From NCBI RefSeq assembly GCF_012489685.1, contig NC_080042.1:30881158-30945157 (forward strand): 64,000 bases of DNA. The letters are read 5' to 3'. How positions within the stretch are numbered: position 1 is the first letter of the stretch; each line of letters opens with the position of its first letter. Shown here in pieces: positions 32,624 to 45,165 of the stretch. Origin of the DNA: Lotus japonicus. Taxonomy: Eukaryota > Streptophyta > Magnoliopsida > Fabales > Fabaceae. A model generated the notes under the pieces. The model did not search any database. It saw only the letters and a list, made by a program, of their open reading frames with translations, and was not told the DNA's origin. The position numbers and the translations under genes are program-made.

Positions 32624-35600
32624 TGTAACACCCCGATTTCGGTGGCGTCACTTTAGTAACCAAAAATAAACTTAATGCGGAAAAACGTGAATATATTTTT
32701 TTTTTCGATAATAACTAAGACAAGACTGAATTAAATAAAACCCAACAATAACAATAATCAGAACTAATATACAATATATAAACAGCCCCCGCTGTAGTAG
32801 CAACCTCGTCACGAGTAAACCTCCAGTGACGGAAAGAAAAGTGTAACGCCCGAAGGCAAAAGGTACAATCCACAAGAAAGGTCAAGTGTCCGCAACACCA
32901 TCCCTCAAAACTGAGAATAAGCTGGCCCATCGGCCTGAAGCAAGACCTCCTAAGTCCAACTAACTCTCTGTGATTCCCGTAAAGAAACCACACAAAAAGC
33001 TATAGGTGGGAAACTACCCTGTCCCCAAAGAAACAAATGATGTTCAGAGCTAAGACTCTACTCCTACACTAATCCCATCTCGAGGAGCTCACACCAGCAC
33101 TAAAACCTACATGCTAGCATGATCGTCGCCCGAATCTGAATTCAGAACGACCTAGTCTAAGTACACCATCCGTCCTCCTCTCGCTACCGCGATGCGCTCC
33201 TGTTCCAGCATCTCAACTCTAGTTCCCCCCGAAGGGTGAACCATCATGATCTAGACCGCCGTGGACATCTGACAAAGGGAGTTTGTCTGCCAAAGCACAC
33301 ACAGAAGACACGAGGGTCAACTCCAAAGAATTATGTAAATAATAACATCGATAGATACAGATAATAGAATAGCCACTTAGGCTTATAGCTAGGGATATTA
33401 TTCCTAGGGTTGCATGTTCCATAATAACATAAACGCAATAATAGCAGATAGCATGTTCCAAATAGGTTTAACAATTACCAATCACACTCAACAACTAAAT
33501 TAGTATGCATGTTGCATGATATGTATGCAGGTTAACCCAGTCAACCAATATGCAATCCGGAACGGATGGACATCAACGGATCAGCACTAGCACCAGCCAC
33601 GGTGGGACCATTTCGGCCTGCGTGCCTCTTACTCCAACAACAGCGGTAGTCAGATCAGCCGTAACCCGTAGGTCTGCCATTTCGGTCTGCTACAAGAGAC
33701 GTCTACATACGCTCTTACACGGAAATCCGGGTCTTATGACCATTTTGGAATCCGACGAGGTCCAGAGTACGTCTTGTGTTAATACCTCATTAATGTTGCA
33801 TGAATGCAGGATGATTAGACAAACAACGTCTCCGAATCTCACTCGACACGTCGCCACGTGTTCTAGGTAAATTAAAGTCTCTAAAAGCTTACCCTAAGGT
33901 AAAGTCGATTCTGCGACAAAAGACACTTCTTCACAACAACACATAACTCACGATGATCTCCAAATCATCCGACTCATCTCAATCCGATGGTCACAACTGC
34001 TCAACGAGCACAGAGTATCACACTCTCGGAAACTAACGGTTTCCCGGACTTATCCCCAGGATAGCCCAACAACATAGCTGCTCCAACAGCACAACAACAA
34101 ACGCTGCTCCAACAGCACCACAACATCTACATACTCGAAGCCTCTCAACTTTCTCAGTACTGGGATCCGACGACACTTCTCGTTTTCCAAAACTAAGTTT
34201 TGACTTCCACGCCTTCCTTTCGAGTTTATTATCATTAATTAAAGATTTAGAGGTTGTTTAATGTCTTATGAGTTTTCTTTACAAAATACTGTCCTTTTAG
34301 ACTTATCGCAAATCCTATAAGTTCTCGGGATCTCCAAATCCCCAAATGACTCCAGAGAATGTCTCGATCCATACACATCATAACAAGGTCCGAATCTCAT
34401 TCGTCCTATCAAACTTTCTTAAAACTCTCAAAATAAAATCGGCATGACCTGCCCGCTATTCTCACCATTCAGAATCTCAGATCTCATTGCATAAGTATAA
34501 ATAACTCAGCACAACCAATCAACATGTCATATATCAATATATTAAGCAATAACCACATAGCACTTAGCATATAAGGCATGCACCACACATCCTAAATTAC
34601 CCAATTAGCACTTAGCATGTAATCCACTCATCAAAAACATTCAGTAGATGCATCATCTACATTGTCAGCCGAAGCCTCAGAAAACATTTTCCAATCACAC
34701 ACAATCCAGTGCATAAACAGTAAACAATGTCGAAAGCATCGACCCTAAGTATTAACTAGAGATTCAGTGAGAAGCCCTCACCTGCAGATTCTCCAGGATG
34801 AACTTCCAACTCTTCCTCACAATCAAAGTGTTGTTCCTCAGGAAATTCCTCAAAAGTTCCTTTAAAACAAAGTCACAGAAATACTATCAGAATCTATCAA
34901 AAACTAAGCTATCGATACTTACTAAGGTTACTCGAAGTAATCTATACTCTAAGGTACGATAATCTAGCGCGAAAGACAAGTTTTCGGAAAAGGAAATTTT
35001 CCTCCTCCTCCCCCTATAGGCTCGGCCACTTTAGGTAATTAGGAGACTCGATTTTTCTTCGATCAAACTTGGTTCCTATGCTATCATTAGCCGTAACTAA
35101 GGTTATTCTGAACTCGGAAAAATTATCGGATCAAAAACTGTCGCAGGGGTATTTTGGTCATGATTTTTAACTTAGAAATTTCAAAACTGAAATCCCAAAA
35201 ACCAAATTTTGCAGGGACATCACCAACGACGTTTATGACAACTAATCCTACTAGCACTAAGCTAAGGCGATAGTTTTCAGCCTAAAGGTTGAAGCTTTAC
35301 TCCCAAAAACTCCAAAAATGGGTATTTTAGGCTAAAATTGATTCCGGCGGAAATCCGGCGACATAACGAAAAATCTAATCCGGCAGAAGTGATCTTGGGC
35401 ACATAAGGAAGAGGTTTAGAATCAGAAATGAAAGATTCAGGATAGTTTTGCAAAAACCCATAAACTATCAGCTCAGAAAAGCCTACAGAAAAGCTATGGA
35501 AAAAGCGATCAGAGGTAAGGATTAGCGACTATACCTCGAAACCTTGAAGTAGCAACTAACGGATCAACGATCAAGCAAGAGATGAACAAAATTCTTCTTC

Positions 35601-36396
35601 CTTCTTCCTTGGATGAACTCGCGGCCTTGAGGAGAGAAAATGGAGGAAAATTTGTGTTTTTCTTCCTTTCTTGGCTATATATAGAAGATGGAAATTCGCG
35701 GGAAAATGAAAGTTTCGCGAATCTGATTTTTCCGGCGTCATTCTCCGTGAATTAATAGATAGGTTTTGGCAAAAGAATTCCAAAGCTATAAAGATGTCTC
35801 CTTGTATTTTTGGCAACTAATGCATAGTCGGTATAAAACTATTTTACCCGATAAGTTGCTTTTTGCTTCGGATGTCGGAATGGAAAACTTCCTTCTGAAG
35901 AAAGATTGAAATCATCAAGAGAAATGGGTGTACGCATGTAGAATATTCATTTGAAGCTCTGAATAGATAAAGTCTTCATTGTCGAGAAATTCTAGGGTTT
36001 TGAAATACCAGGGATTCGGTTTCGGCAAACTTCCGATGATTGGAATCGGACGTTCGTAGATCCTAGAGTTTCGCCTCGAAACGATTGTGATATATGGAAA
36101 AAGAGAAGTTCTAACATTTCTCTGAAGAATTTTGGAAGAAATTCCTACAGTGTTCCAAGGGTGGAACATAGTTTGATTTCCTAAGGTTCTTGTCCTAGGT
36201 TTTAAAACGAATATTAGTCGTGCTATAACTTAAATCGACTTCGATACAATCCTTTGACTTTTCCTGAACTTTCTCCTTCATAAATTTATTCCATTCGATA
36301 AACTCTTGTTCAGGTTTTCCCTTCACAATACATCAACCCTAATCGTGAATAAGAAATTTATTCACTTAGCATAAACTTAAAAACTTGGGCCTTACA
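32624..36396 (-). mobile_element. Solo LTR of the Tekay type, 3773 bp
   Basis: Starts TGTAACACCCCGATTTCGG and ends CTTGGGCCTTACA on the plus strand, flanked by a perfect TCATC duplication (32619-32623, 36397-36401). No gag or pol inside. It is the reverse orientation of the LTRs at 1-2828 and 40304-47297 and shares long blocks with them. Short hairpins (GGAAAC/GTTTCC at about 34018-34034; two GCTG/CAGC units at 34077-34115) replace the long minisatellite seen in the other copies. A solo LTR is the product of recombination between the LTRs of a full element. Confidence 0.93.
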
Positions 36397-36407
36397 TCAT
36401 CACTTCA

Positions 36408-36525
36408 TCTTCTTCTTCTCCAGGGTTGCAAGCCTTTAGTGATTTCTACAATTCTTGTGCCATGGATCGTTTCTCTGCACCTGTTAAGATGTTAGTTCTC
36501 AGAGCCTTAAGATCTTATACCATGA
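36408..36525 (-). pseudogene. Leader and gag start of the minus-strand copia
   Basis: On the minus strand a degraded primer-binding region (ATGGTATAAGATC near 36525) is followed by ATGGCACAAGAATTG (36463) and about 60 bp more, then directly by the protease segment at 27865. Most of gag and everything up to the protease has therefore been deleted in this copy. A TAG follows the first four codons. Confidence 0.5.
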
Positions 36526-36804
36526 TATCGGAAAAGTAACACAAGAAAGGGGGTTTCCGTTGTGTTCACTGAAAATTAAAGTTTTTCAATGATTATAAGT
36601 TTTGAAAGGGTTTTAACAATCATTTAAAGCAATGGATATAGGAACGTTTAAAGAAATAGATAATAAGCACACAGCGATATATCCTGGTTCACCGACAAAC
36701 GATGAGGGCTACGTCCAATCCCCAACAACACTGGGATTTTTCACTATTAAGTATCAATAACTTCTCCTACAACAAGTATTCAACAAGACTTCTCCCAATG
36801 AATT

Positions 36805-36895
36805 TCAAAGGACTCCTCCTAGCAAGTTTATAGGACTCCTCCTAGCGAGTTTTTAAGGACTCATCCTAAAAAGTTTATAAGGACTTCTCCTATGA
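36805..36895. repeat. Three to four units of about 30 bp
   Basis: AAGGACTCCTCCTAGCAAGT and variants repeat with TTTATA spacers inside the copia LTR. Confidence 0.75.
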
Positions 36896-37236
36896 TCTTT
36901 TTCAAGATCGAATGCTTCTACTGGATTCTCTTCTCACGAGAGGGATTGTATAATTTTACAATGCAATGAACAACAAAGTATTGGGTTGAGGTTTGACTCT
37001 AAGGACTTCTTTGTGTTCTAACTCTAGAGAGATTTTGAGTATAGGATTTGACTCTTAGGTGATTCTCTCTTTCTGCAACACACGATAAAAAAAAATTGAC
37101 TCTAAGGTTTGTCTTGAGTTGCTGGCCTCTAGTTGGATTGGAACAATGAAAGATATTTTTGTTAAGTTTCAATCGTTATCTTCTGAGGTCTTCGAGTTCT
37201 CCTTTTATACTCTTTGATCTTCAGTGAGAGTGAATA

Positions 37237-37600
37237 TAGTCGTTGGAGCTTGTTCTTCATGTAGATTATAGTCGTTGGATCCACCGGTGCTCTTGAGTAC
37301 CTATGTCAAGTGCATTAAATGCATGATACTGTTTGATGAAGACTTTTTGCTCAAAAGAGTGTATGACAATTGGTAGGTAGCTTTGAGTCTTGGTTTCTAT
37401 CCGTTGGAGAGCAAAAATAGTCGTTGGAGCTTGTTTTTCATGTAGATTATAGTCGTTGGATCCACCGGTGCTCTTGAGTACCTATGTCAAGTGCATTAAA
37501 TGCATGGTACTGTTTAATGAAGACTTTTTTGCTCAAAAGAGTGTTTGACAATTGGTAGGTAGCTTTGAGTCTTGGTTTCTATCCGTTGGAGAGCAAAAAT
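37237..37600. repeat. 181 bp tandem duplication in the copia LTR
   Basis: 37237-37417 and 37418-37600 are nearly identical, each starting TAGTCGTTGGAGCTTGTT and ending GAGAGCAAAAA. A third TAGTCGTTGGATCCACCGG word lies inside each unit, so the motif TAGTCGTTGGA recurs four times. Confidence 0.93.
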
Positions 37601-37850
37601 AGCAGCTTGATGTTTACAACGTTATACTTGAGCTTTGGACATTGAATTTTGTCAGATCACGTGATCTTCTTCTTTTGAGACTTCTTCTCCAAGTTCGTCT
37701 ACGATCTTTTTGAGTTTCACAGTTGTTGCGCGCAATCTTCAGAAGCTCTCCTCTTCATAGACAATCTCAGTCATTTGCCTTGTGTAGATGTGCTTGATGA
37801 GCGCTTCCTAAGACTTAGACGACAATGGTAAGTGTACCTGAAATATGAAA

Positions 37851-38654
37851 CTTTTAGTGTAGCACTTATGTCCTTAAAATTGTTGTTGTATAAAACATGA
37901 CAAACAGTATGATTAATCATTTAAACTTAACACAATTTTTTTCCGACCAAATTTCCTCTCTATGAACTGAAACTTGAATCTTTCTCTCCCCAAAGCATAT
38001 GTCCCTCAGCTCCTATCATTTAAGCTACCATTTGCAAACTTGAACATATTTACGAGATCATTGGAGGAGGGAAAAAGCCTAAAAGGAGAAGGAGCGAGAA
38101 AGTGAGTTGAAAGTTTGATGTTGTAGATGAAAGAAAAGTAAAGGGAACATAGAGCGAAGCTTAAAAAAAGCCAAATCGGGTTTTGCAATTGTTAAGAAGC
38201 ATTTTATTAAATATTTAAGAACACATAAAGTGGGGTTAAACCATAGTAATAACCCTAGTTTTGGTTTTACGTTCAATACTTCCATTTATATGTCTCATTT
38301 TCAAAGTTTTTTTCAAACATAAGTTATTGTAATATCAATGAGATATTCAATAGTTTTTTTCAAACTTACCCTCATATTCAATATCAAAGAGATAAGTATG
38401 ATTTTGAGAAAAAAATAATTTAGAAAGAAAGATACATGAGTAATTTAGGAAAGTTCATAAAACTTTTTTATAAAATTATTGCTAATTAACAAAACTAATT
38501 TTTTTAGTCCTATAAAATTAGGTAAAAATATCTTATAAATGGAATAGACGAGTAATTTTTTATTTAATATATCCAGTTCAATTAATTAATGAATTATTGG
38601 TTAAATCAATATAGATTAACTCAATACCTCAACCGAACTAGTTACGGGTCATAG
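37851..38654. other. Unassigned AT-rich DNA
   Basis: Chance frames only. Nothing I can assign to a gene or element. Confidence 0.5.
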
Positions 38655-38664
38655 TTTCACAAGA

Positions 38665-38847
38665 CTACCAATAAGGTATAGTACAACTTGTAGATAGTTG
38701 TGCACCTTAGCCATTTAGTGCAGGGTTCGATTCCTGGACAATGCGTATGGAAAAGCATTTGTTGGGAGAGGTCTACCCACTTAAGGTGATCACGGAGTCT
38801 CGAAGGATTAATCTCATAGCTTAGAGATACCTTGGGAAAAAAAATAA
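38665..38847 (+). mobile_element. tRNA-derived SINE
   Basis: Contains a clear polymerase III box B (GGTTCGATTCC, 38725-38735) about 30 bp after a box A-like CTTAGCCATTTAGTGC, and ends in an A-rich tract (38837-38847). TTTCACAAGA flanks both ends (38655-38664, 38648+200 i.e. 38848-38857), a 10 bp target duplication. About 183 bp long; non-coding and dependent on LINE machinery. Confidence 0.72.
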
Positions 38848-39110
38848 TTTCACAAGAATAACTACGAGGACCCACAATTGAATATAAGTTGATCACTTTT
38901 TGTAAAAATTTGCTTCAGGTGAAATGACATGGACAAGAAGTGGTAAAATACATAAGTTTGAACACTTGGAAACTGAAAAAGTGATCTAAGACTTTAAGAT
39001 ATTCTTTTGTAGCAAGTCAACAGCATGTGCTTCAATTTTTGTCTTGGTCTTAAAAGACGAGCAATATACAGACACCAACTCAATCTTGTAGCAGATGAGG
39101 TTAAGCAAAG

Positions 39111-39294
39111 GAGTAATGATATATACACACCTCGTTTTTTAAACACTCAATTTTCACCTCTTTTTATTTTTATCTCTCTTATCTTATTATCTATCACATC
39201 TCATATTTTCTCTCTCTTACTTTTTCTTTTCTTCCTATCTCTCTCACTATTCTACCTCTGCACCTCAAAAGAGAGGTGTGGATGAAACATTATC
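39111..39294. mobile_element. Short MITE-like element
   Basis: The left end GAGTAATGATATATACACACC is inverted, imperfectly, at the right end (GAGAGGTGTGGATGAAACATTATC). The interior is a long pyrimidine tract (TCTCTCTTAC and the like). No coding content; target duplication not resolved. Confidence 0.5.
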
Positions 39295-39296
39295 CT

Positions 39297-39860
39297 AAGC
39301 GAAGCCAGCTCTATCACAGAAGTGCACCGCAAGAGCCAAATTTGACGGAATGCATATGAAACAAGCAAGGCATGTGTACCCACTAGTTCGTCTTAGGAAA
39401 CGACACTAAATTGTGACCCACCCATTGAATGTATACAGAAAACCAAGTTGTGGGAGGAAAATGATTTGTTTGCTGATAGTGATATGCTACATTCTTCTCA
39501 AGCAAGAATTGAAAAAAATAATCAAAATTTTTAGACACTTAAAAGAAAATTGCAAATAAAAAAACATTGAAAAAACATAAATATATAGGTACACGGTGAT
39601 TAGACACTTAGACATAGGTACAATTGGTGCATCCAAACAAATAAGTAGAATCATCATATATTAGATTATTGATTGTGGGTACGGTATAGTATTACTGTAT
39701 CGAACAACTAGCTAGAAAATAAAGAAGAATAAAAATTCTTCCATTGACACTCATGGTGACTTATTAAGGTCCAAGAGGGACGACAATGTACGTACTAACT
39801 ACGTAGGAAATTGAAGAGGATCAATGTCAGGCATATTAATTATGAAGTTTAACTTGAACA
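39297..39860. other. Unassigned spacer
   Basis: No gene recognised between the MITE and the MULE target site. Confidence 0.5.
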
Positions 39861-42800
39861 ACAACAATAGGGGTAAATAGTCAAGTTGGTCCCTGAATGT
39901 GTCCACCGACTTCAACTTCGTCCTTAAACTTTAAAAATGACGTCCGTGATCCTTAAATGTGGCAAAACTCCTTCATAGTAGTCCCTGGGTTAAAACAAGT
40001 TGACAGACGTTAACGGAATGCTGACATGAAATTTTTTTCCGTCAAGGGTGATGCTTATGTGGCATTTGAACCCAGAAAATAATAAAATAGTTAAATAAAA
40101 AAACAAAATTGAAATTCCTAAATTGCAGAAGTGAAGAACCCTGAATCATAGGTGATAAAATCCAAAATTGCAGAAACAGCGAAATCACGCAAGCAGAAAC
40201 GAAGAAGCCTGAAGCAGTACTTCAACCAGACATGAAGAAGCTTCAATCAGACAACAAAGAAAGGAAAGAGCACAAAGCTTGAATCAGAAAATGAAGAAGC
40301 GTAGTGTGAGACCCAAGTTTTTAAGTTTGGAATAAACCGAATAAAATTCCTTTTCACGATTAATTTGATGTGACGTGAGGGAAAACCTGAACAAGTGTTT
40401 ATGGAATGGAATTAATTTGTGAAGGAGAAAGTTCAGGAAAAGGCTAAGGATCGTATCAGAGTCGATAAAAGTTATAGCACGACTAGCATTCGCTTAAACT
40501 TAGGTCAAGAACGCTAGAAATGGCTAGTTTATGTTTTAATACACGATGGAAACTAATTCCAAAAATCTTCAGAGAAATGTTAGAACTTCTCTTATTCGTC
40601 CATAAACGAGCGTTTCGATACGAAACCCTGGAATGTACGAACGTTAATTTTCAATACTCGGAAGTTTGCCGAAACCGAAACCCTGATAGTTCAAGAACCC
40701 TAAAATCGACGGTCGATGAAGACTTTTTCTATTCGGAGCTTCAAATAAAGATTTCATCCGCGTAAGCCCACTCTAATCGACGTTCTGAATCTTTCTTCAG
40801 AAGGAAGTTTCTGCATCCGAGGTCAAAATCATAAAGTGCATTTTTAAGCCGGTAAACATTAAAAACAAGCCTCGAAAACCAAAAATCATACTGATATTTC
40901 TTTGAAGAATTAGAAGATTCAGCGGGAAGAATATCGTGTCTAAAATACGTTGGAATCAGTAGGAAAAATCGGAATCGCGAAATTTTCATTTTTCCGCATT
41001 TTCCATTTCCTATATATATAGTATGAAAAATGAAAAAAAACAAAACAAAAAAATCTCAAAACACACACACACGGCCGAGAGCTCTTGGAGGAAAGGGGGA
41101 AAAATGATTTTTTCCAATTCTTGACCGATCGTCGTTCCGTTCGTTGCTACGCGTAGGCCTCGAGGTACTGATGCTATTTCTTACTTCTGATCGTCAATTC
41201 TGTCGCTTTTCTCTATGTCTTTCTGTGCTCAAAGTTTTGAGCTTTTTGTAAAACTGTCCAAATAAGCTGATTTTGGTGTCTAAACTTATTGCCTACGTAC
41301 TCTAGAGCGTGAATATCCGGTTGTTTTCCGTTGAATCTCGCTGAAATGCCGCCGGGATCAATTTCTGTTGGAAAAACCCATTTTTGGGTAAAGTTCCGTT
41401 CTTTAAGCTGAAAACTCACGACTTAGCTTAGCGCTAGTAGGATTAGTCGTCATAAACGTCGTTGTTGACGTCCCCATCCAATTTGTTTTTCGAAAATCCA
41501 GTTTTGAAATTTTGAGCTGAAAATAATGACCAAAATACCCCTGCGACAGTTTTTGATCCGAAAATTTTTCTGAGCTTAGATTCGCCTTAGTTACGGCTAA
41601 TGATAACCTAGGAATTGATTTAGACCGAAGAAAAAGTTCGAAAACCCTATTTTCCATAGTGGCCGAAACCTATTTGCTTGGGTACCGTGTCCAAAAATAA
41701 TTTTTGGGTCTCTATGACCTGAGCCATTGCGTAGCTCTTTCAATTGTCGAAATTTTGGCGCCGGTTTCGTGTCATTCCGAGTTCTGTAGCTCGAGTTATG
41801 CACGTTTTAGTGAATAAAGTGTTTTTGTACAAAACTTGAATCGAGTCAAAACTCATCCATTCGGGGAAAGCCCTTCCATTCGTGCCTAAATGTTGTACTC
41901 TGAAGCTTCTTGAGCTTTGTCGAACATTAGTTAGGATTGTTTCGACTGTATCGACTTGGTTTGATTCATTATTGCTTTGTTGCTCAAAGGTTCGATTGTG
42001 GAAACTTTGGGATTGACTGAACAAGCTTGTGAGCGAGACCTACACCGCGAGACTGGAACAACTCGAGGTGAGGGCAACTTACTTACTAGCTATTTGTATT
42101 TTAGGCGTCGATGAATTCGACTTGATTTATTGTTATGCACTTGATTGTGTTTGACTGGGAAAAATGTTTTCTGAGGCTACGGCTGACAATTGATAATCAT
42201 TTATCGCTTGAATTGTTTTTGAGATTGATTCACATGCTATGTGCTAAATTGTTAATCTAGGACGTGTTGATATATGTGCCATGACTGTTGTAACGCCCCG
42301 ATTTCTCGAGGGTCACTTTAGTAACCTTTCCAAAAACTAAATATGCTGACTAAACTTTCGAAGTCAATAATAACCAAGTATTTTTTTTTCCAAAACATGC
42401 TCTAGCGAATGCACAGTAATTACCCAATAATATATAACTTTATATCCAAAAGTATGGGTACAATTGAGTCTTTAAAGAGAAATATCAAAAGACATATGCC
42501 CAACACGCTCACTATGATCTCTACGCAGGATAGACCACCAAACAACACACATCGAGACCTACCCTTCCTCCGAACCCAATAGAATACAAATTCATATGAT
42601 CATCCTACAAGCTTCAACCAATGACGGTAAGCTTTCTACCCAAAGGGCTCAAGCCCTACACAAGACTCTACTTCTCCTCTGAGCGAGTCTCCTCGATGGT
42701 CGAATTGTCAATCTCTAACAAGATATGTGACAGGGTTCTGGCATTAATAGACATGTGGTCAATCCCACGAATGACTTACTGCTCACTTCACCAAACTGAT

Positions 42801-43229
42801 ACATAAGCATGACTCATAATCTCATTATCATGGATCCTCGTCATTGGCAGCATCACTTTGGCTCCTCCAAGGCATGGTACTTGATCACGTCGTCGTCCAT
42901 CACCTGGCAGTCGCCGGCCGCCCAAACACAAGCAATACATACAATGGCGTGCGAGGGTCAACTTCCAGAATATATGTATATATATATAGTAGTAGGTCAC
43001 ACAGTATACACATAATCACATACTTATACGTTTCACGCTTACTCACGCAGATCTATCGATCACGTGGCTTACGTAAAATACGAGGGTTGTCAATGACAAA
43101 CCTCTCCCACACACATAACAATTAAATCACATTTAGCTTATCTCAAGCATATCAAAACTCATAGTACATATCACCTCATCATCAAGCTCAATCGACAACT
43201 CTAAGGTTAGTCTATATGCTCGTGCAAAT

Positions 43230-43660
43230 GCAATGCCACATAGGCACATCAAATGATCCGGATATAAATGCCTTTTCCATGAGGTAGGCGGGACAACACT
43301 TAGTCGGTCTGATACCCACTCCAGTATCAACCTCTGACTAGTGAATGCCACTTAGTTGATACCCACTCCAGTATCAACATAGTTGATACCCACTCCAGTA
43401 TCAACATCTGAAGGTACGACCACTCCATCGTCCTCAGAAGACAGGCATGGCCACTCCACCATCCTGACAAAATGAATGCATGCATGATATGAATCATGGT
43501 TAGCCAAACAAACGGGAACACCCTCTCCAGTGTTCACGCCTATCTCTAAGAAAACAGTCATACTAGAAAACCAAATCTAGATTCAACATCAACGGTTGCA
43601 CTCCACTCCAAGTGACCGAAGTTTACACAACGAAAGGTCACTCCACTCCAAGTAACCGTG
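43230..43660. repeat. Array of hairpins with constant CCACTCC loop
   Basis: Successive units have the loop word CCACTCC (or CCTCTCC) between complementary arms that differ from unit to unit: GTTGATAC with GTATCAAC (twice, 43352-43375 and 43382-43405), GGTACGA with ATCGTCC, GGCATGG with ACCATCC, GAACAC with GTGTTC, GGTCACT with AGTAACC. The position corresponds to the minisatellites of the other LTRs. Confidence 0.85.
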
Positions 43661-45076
43661 TCATCGAGTCTCGTCTTTCTTTTCTCAAAAATCATCAAAT
43701 AAAGTCCCCCATTGAAATTCTCTTTTCTAAAAAGAATTGATTGAAGTCCCTTCTGAAATACTCTTTTCTAAAAAGGATTGATTGAAGGCCCTTTGAAAAT
43801 ATCCTTCTCATTCTTTAAAAGTTTTGCAATGCAAATAAACTCTTTTTAATTTACAAAATATGTGTACACTTTAATTATTTTCATTAGATGAAGTTTATAA
43901 GTAAATCATGAATGGGTCTGTTCTTTTTCAAAAACTGTAGTAAATTAGATAAAATGTTCCCACCCTGTGTAACTCTTTTTGAGAAAACGTCTCTATTCAA
44001 AACCACAAAAGATCTAAAGCATCGTTAGAATCTCGTCTAACCGATACTTGGAGAAACCCTTCGCTTACACAATCGATATGCCGTCAACAGACAATTAAAT
44101 ATCACAAAATACAAGTCATCATCACAACAAGCCATTATATCAAATAGCAAGCATCAAAGTGCTCTCACTCAATCATAGCATATATTCAACAATATAAATA
44201 GTCTAAGAGAATAGCTCACAACAATCACATAGCAGATATTCAATAATATAAATAGTCGAAGCGAAGTGCCCTCACCTTAGTCACTTTCCTTCCAAAGTTG
44301 CGACTCTGATCCGATCACGTCATCGCTCCTCGTACTAGCTTGTTTTCTTTCATTCTTTAGCCCCGACACGTACGCATTCTCGCTCTTCGTATCCTTAGAA
44401 AATTAATTGCTTTCAAAAATGCTAAGCTTTAAGATCCTAGCTTCCGCTCCCAAAACTTAAGAATCTCTCACTCAAAACAAACACTTAAAAATTTTCACCA
44501 CAAACTAATAACTCAAAACACTACTCTGTATACTTCCAAAACTTCTCTACATTTCCATTGGTGACCCTTCTCATATGCGGCTTGCCAACTCTTTTATAGT
44601 GCAATGTCTTTTTTTTTTATTTGGCCACCTCATGCTTACTAGACCCCTAGCTTTGCCAGATGAAAAATTCGATGCCTACACGTAAAAGTATCAATCCTTG
44701 TCACACTTACCATGCACTCAGGTTCAGCCACCTCATGCTTTAAACATTTACCATGCAATCTGGTTAAGCCACCTCAAGCTTAAACACTTACCATGCAATC
44801 TTCCTTGTTACGTTTTCTGGCTAGCTATTGTTCCTTCCTTTCTTAATACACATATATTGATTTGAGTAGTGTAGGATTTAACTCATAGAGTTAAGAAAAA
44901 AATATAAGGATAATATATTATTATACCAAAAATTATGAGAAACTATATGATATAGTTTAAAATCACTTTAAGCAAAATTAAGTGATCAAGTGTAGAAGTG
45001 TTAACAAGTTAGATATACATATATATCTATTCTTACACTTCGTATTATTCTTCTTCTTCTCTTTTACTTTTTATTT

Positions 45077-45165
45077 TCTATTCTTCCCTCACAAGCTGAA
45101 TTGGTCTCTTACTATTCTTTTATCATTTCCTATTCTTCTTCCACAAATTGAATTGGTCCTTACGT
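45077..45165. repeat. Imperfect duplication, about 50 bp unit
   Basis: CTATTCTTCCCTCACAAGCT and CTATTCTTCTTCCACAAATT, each followed by GAATTGGTC, repeat within the inner solo LTR. Confidence 0.6.

Larger units (their letters stand above)
27866..36402 (-). mobile_element. Non-autonomous LTR retrotransposon (LARD-like), carrying a nested solo LTR
   Basis: Two LTRs of 1709 bp flank a 1.3 kb interior without coding capacity. LTR ends are TGATGACCCG and CCTTTCATCA on the minus strand. The target duplication CTTCA is perfect (27861-27865, 36403-36407). On the minus strand the 5' LTR is the right-hand copy, interrupted one base before its outer end by the solo LTR at 32624-36396. By eye I count roughly 17 substitutions between the LTRs, about 1 percent, so it is fairly young. 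Net length without the nested LTR is about 4.76 kb. Its proteins must come from another element. Confidence 0.92.
36526..37850 (-). mobile_element. LTR sequence of the minus-strand copia
   Basis: Non-coding, containing on the plus strand ATATCCTGGTTCACCGACAA and GGGCTACGTCCAATCCCC, typical words of copia LTRs. It includes two tandem repeats listed separately. The outer end near 37850 is inferred from the change in sequence character; no target duplication was found. Confidence 0.5.

Noticed and set aside
33550..33870. 106-codon plus-strand frame in the solo LTR
   Set aside because: Antisense to the LTR's orientation, disrupted in the other LTR copies.
38690..38760. Functional tRNA gene
   Set aside because: Box B is good but no cloverleaf can be drawn, and the A-rich tail and target duplication mark a SINE.
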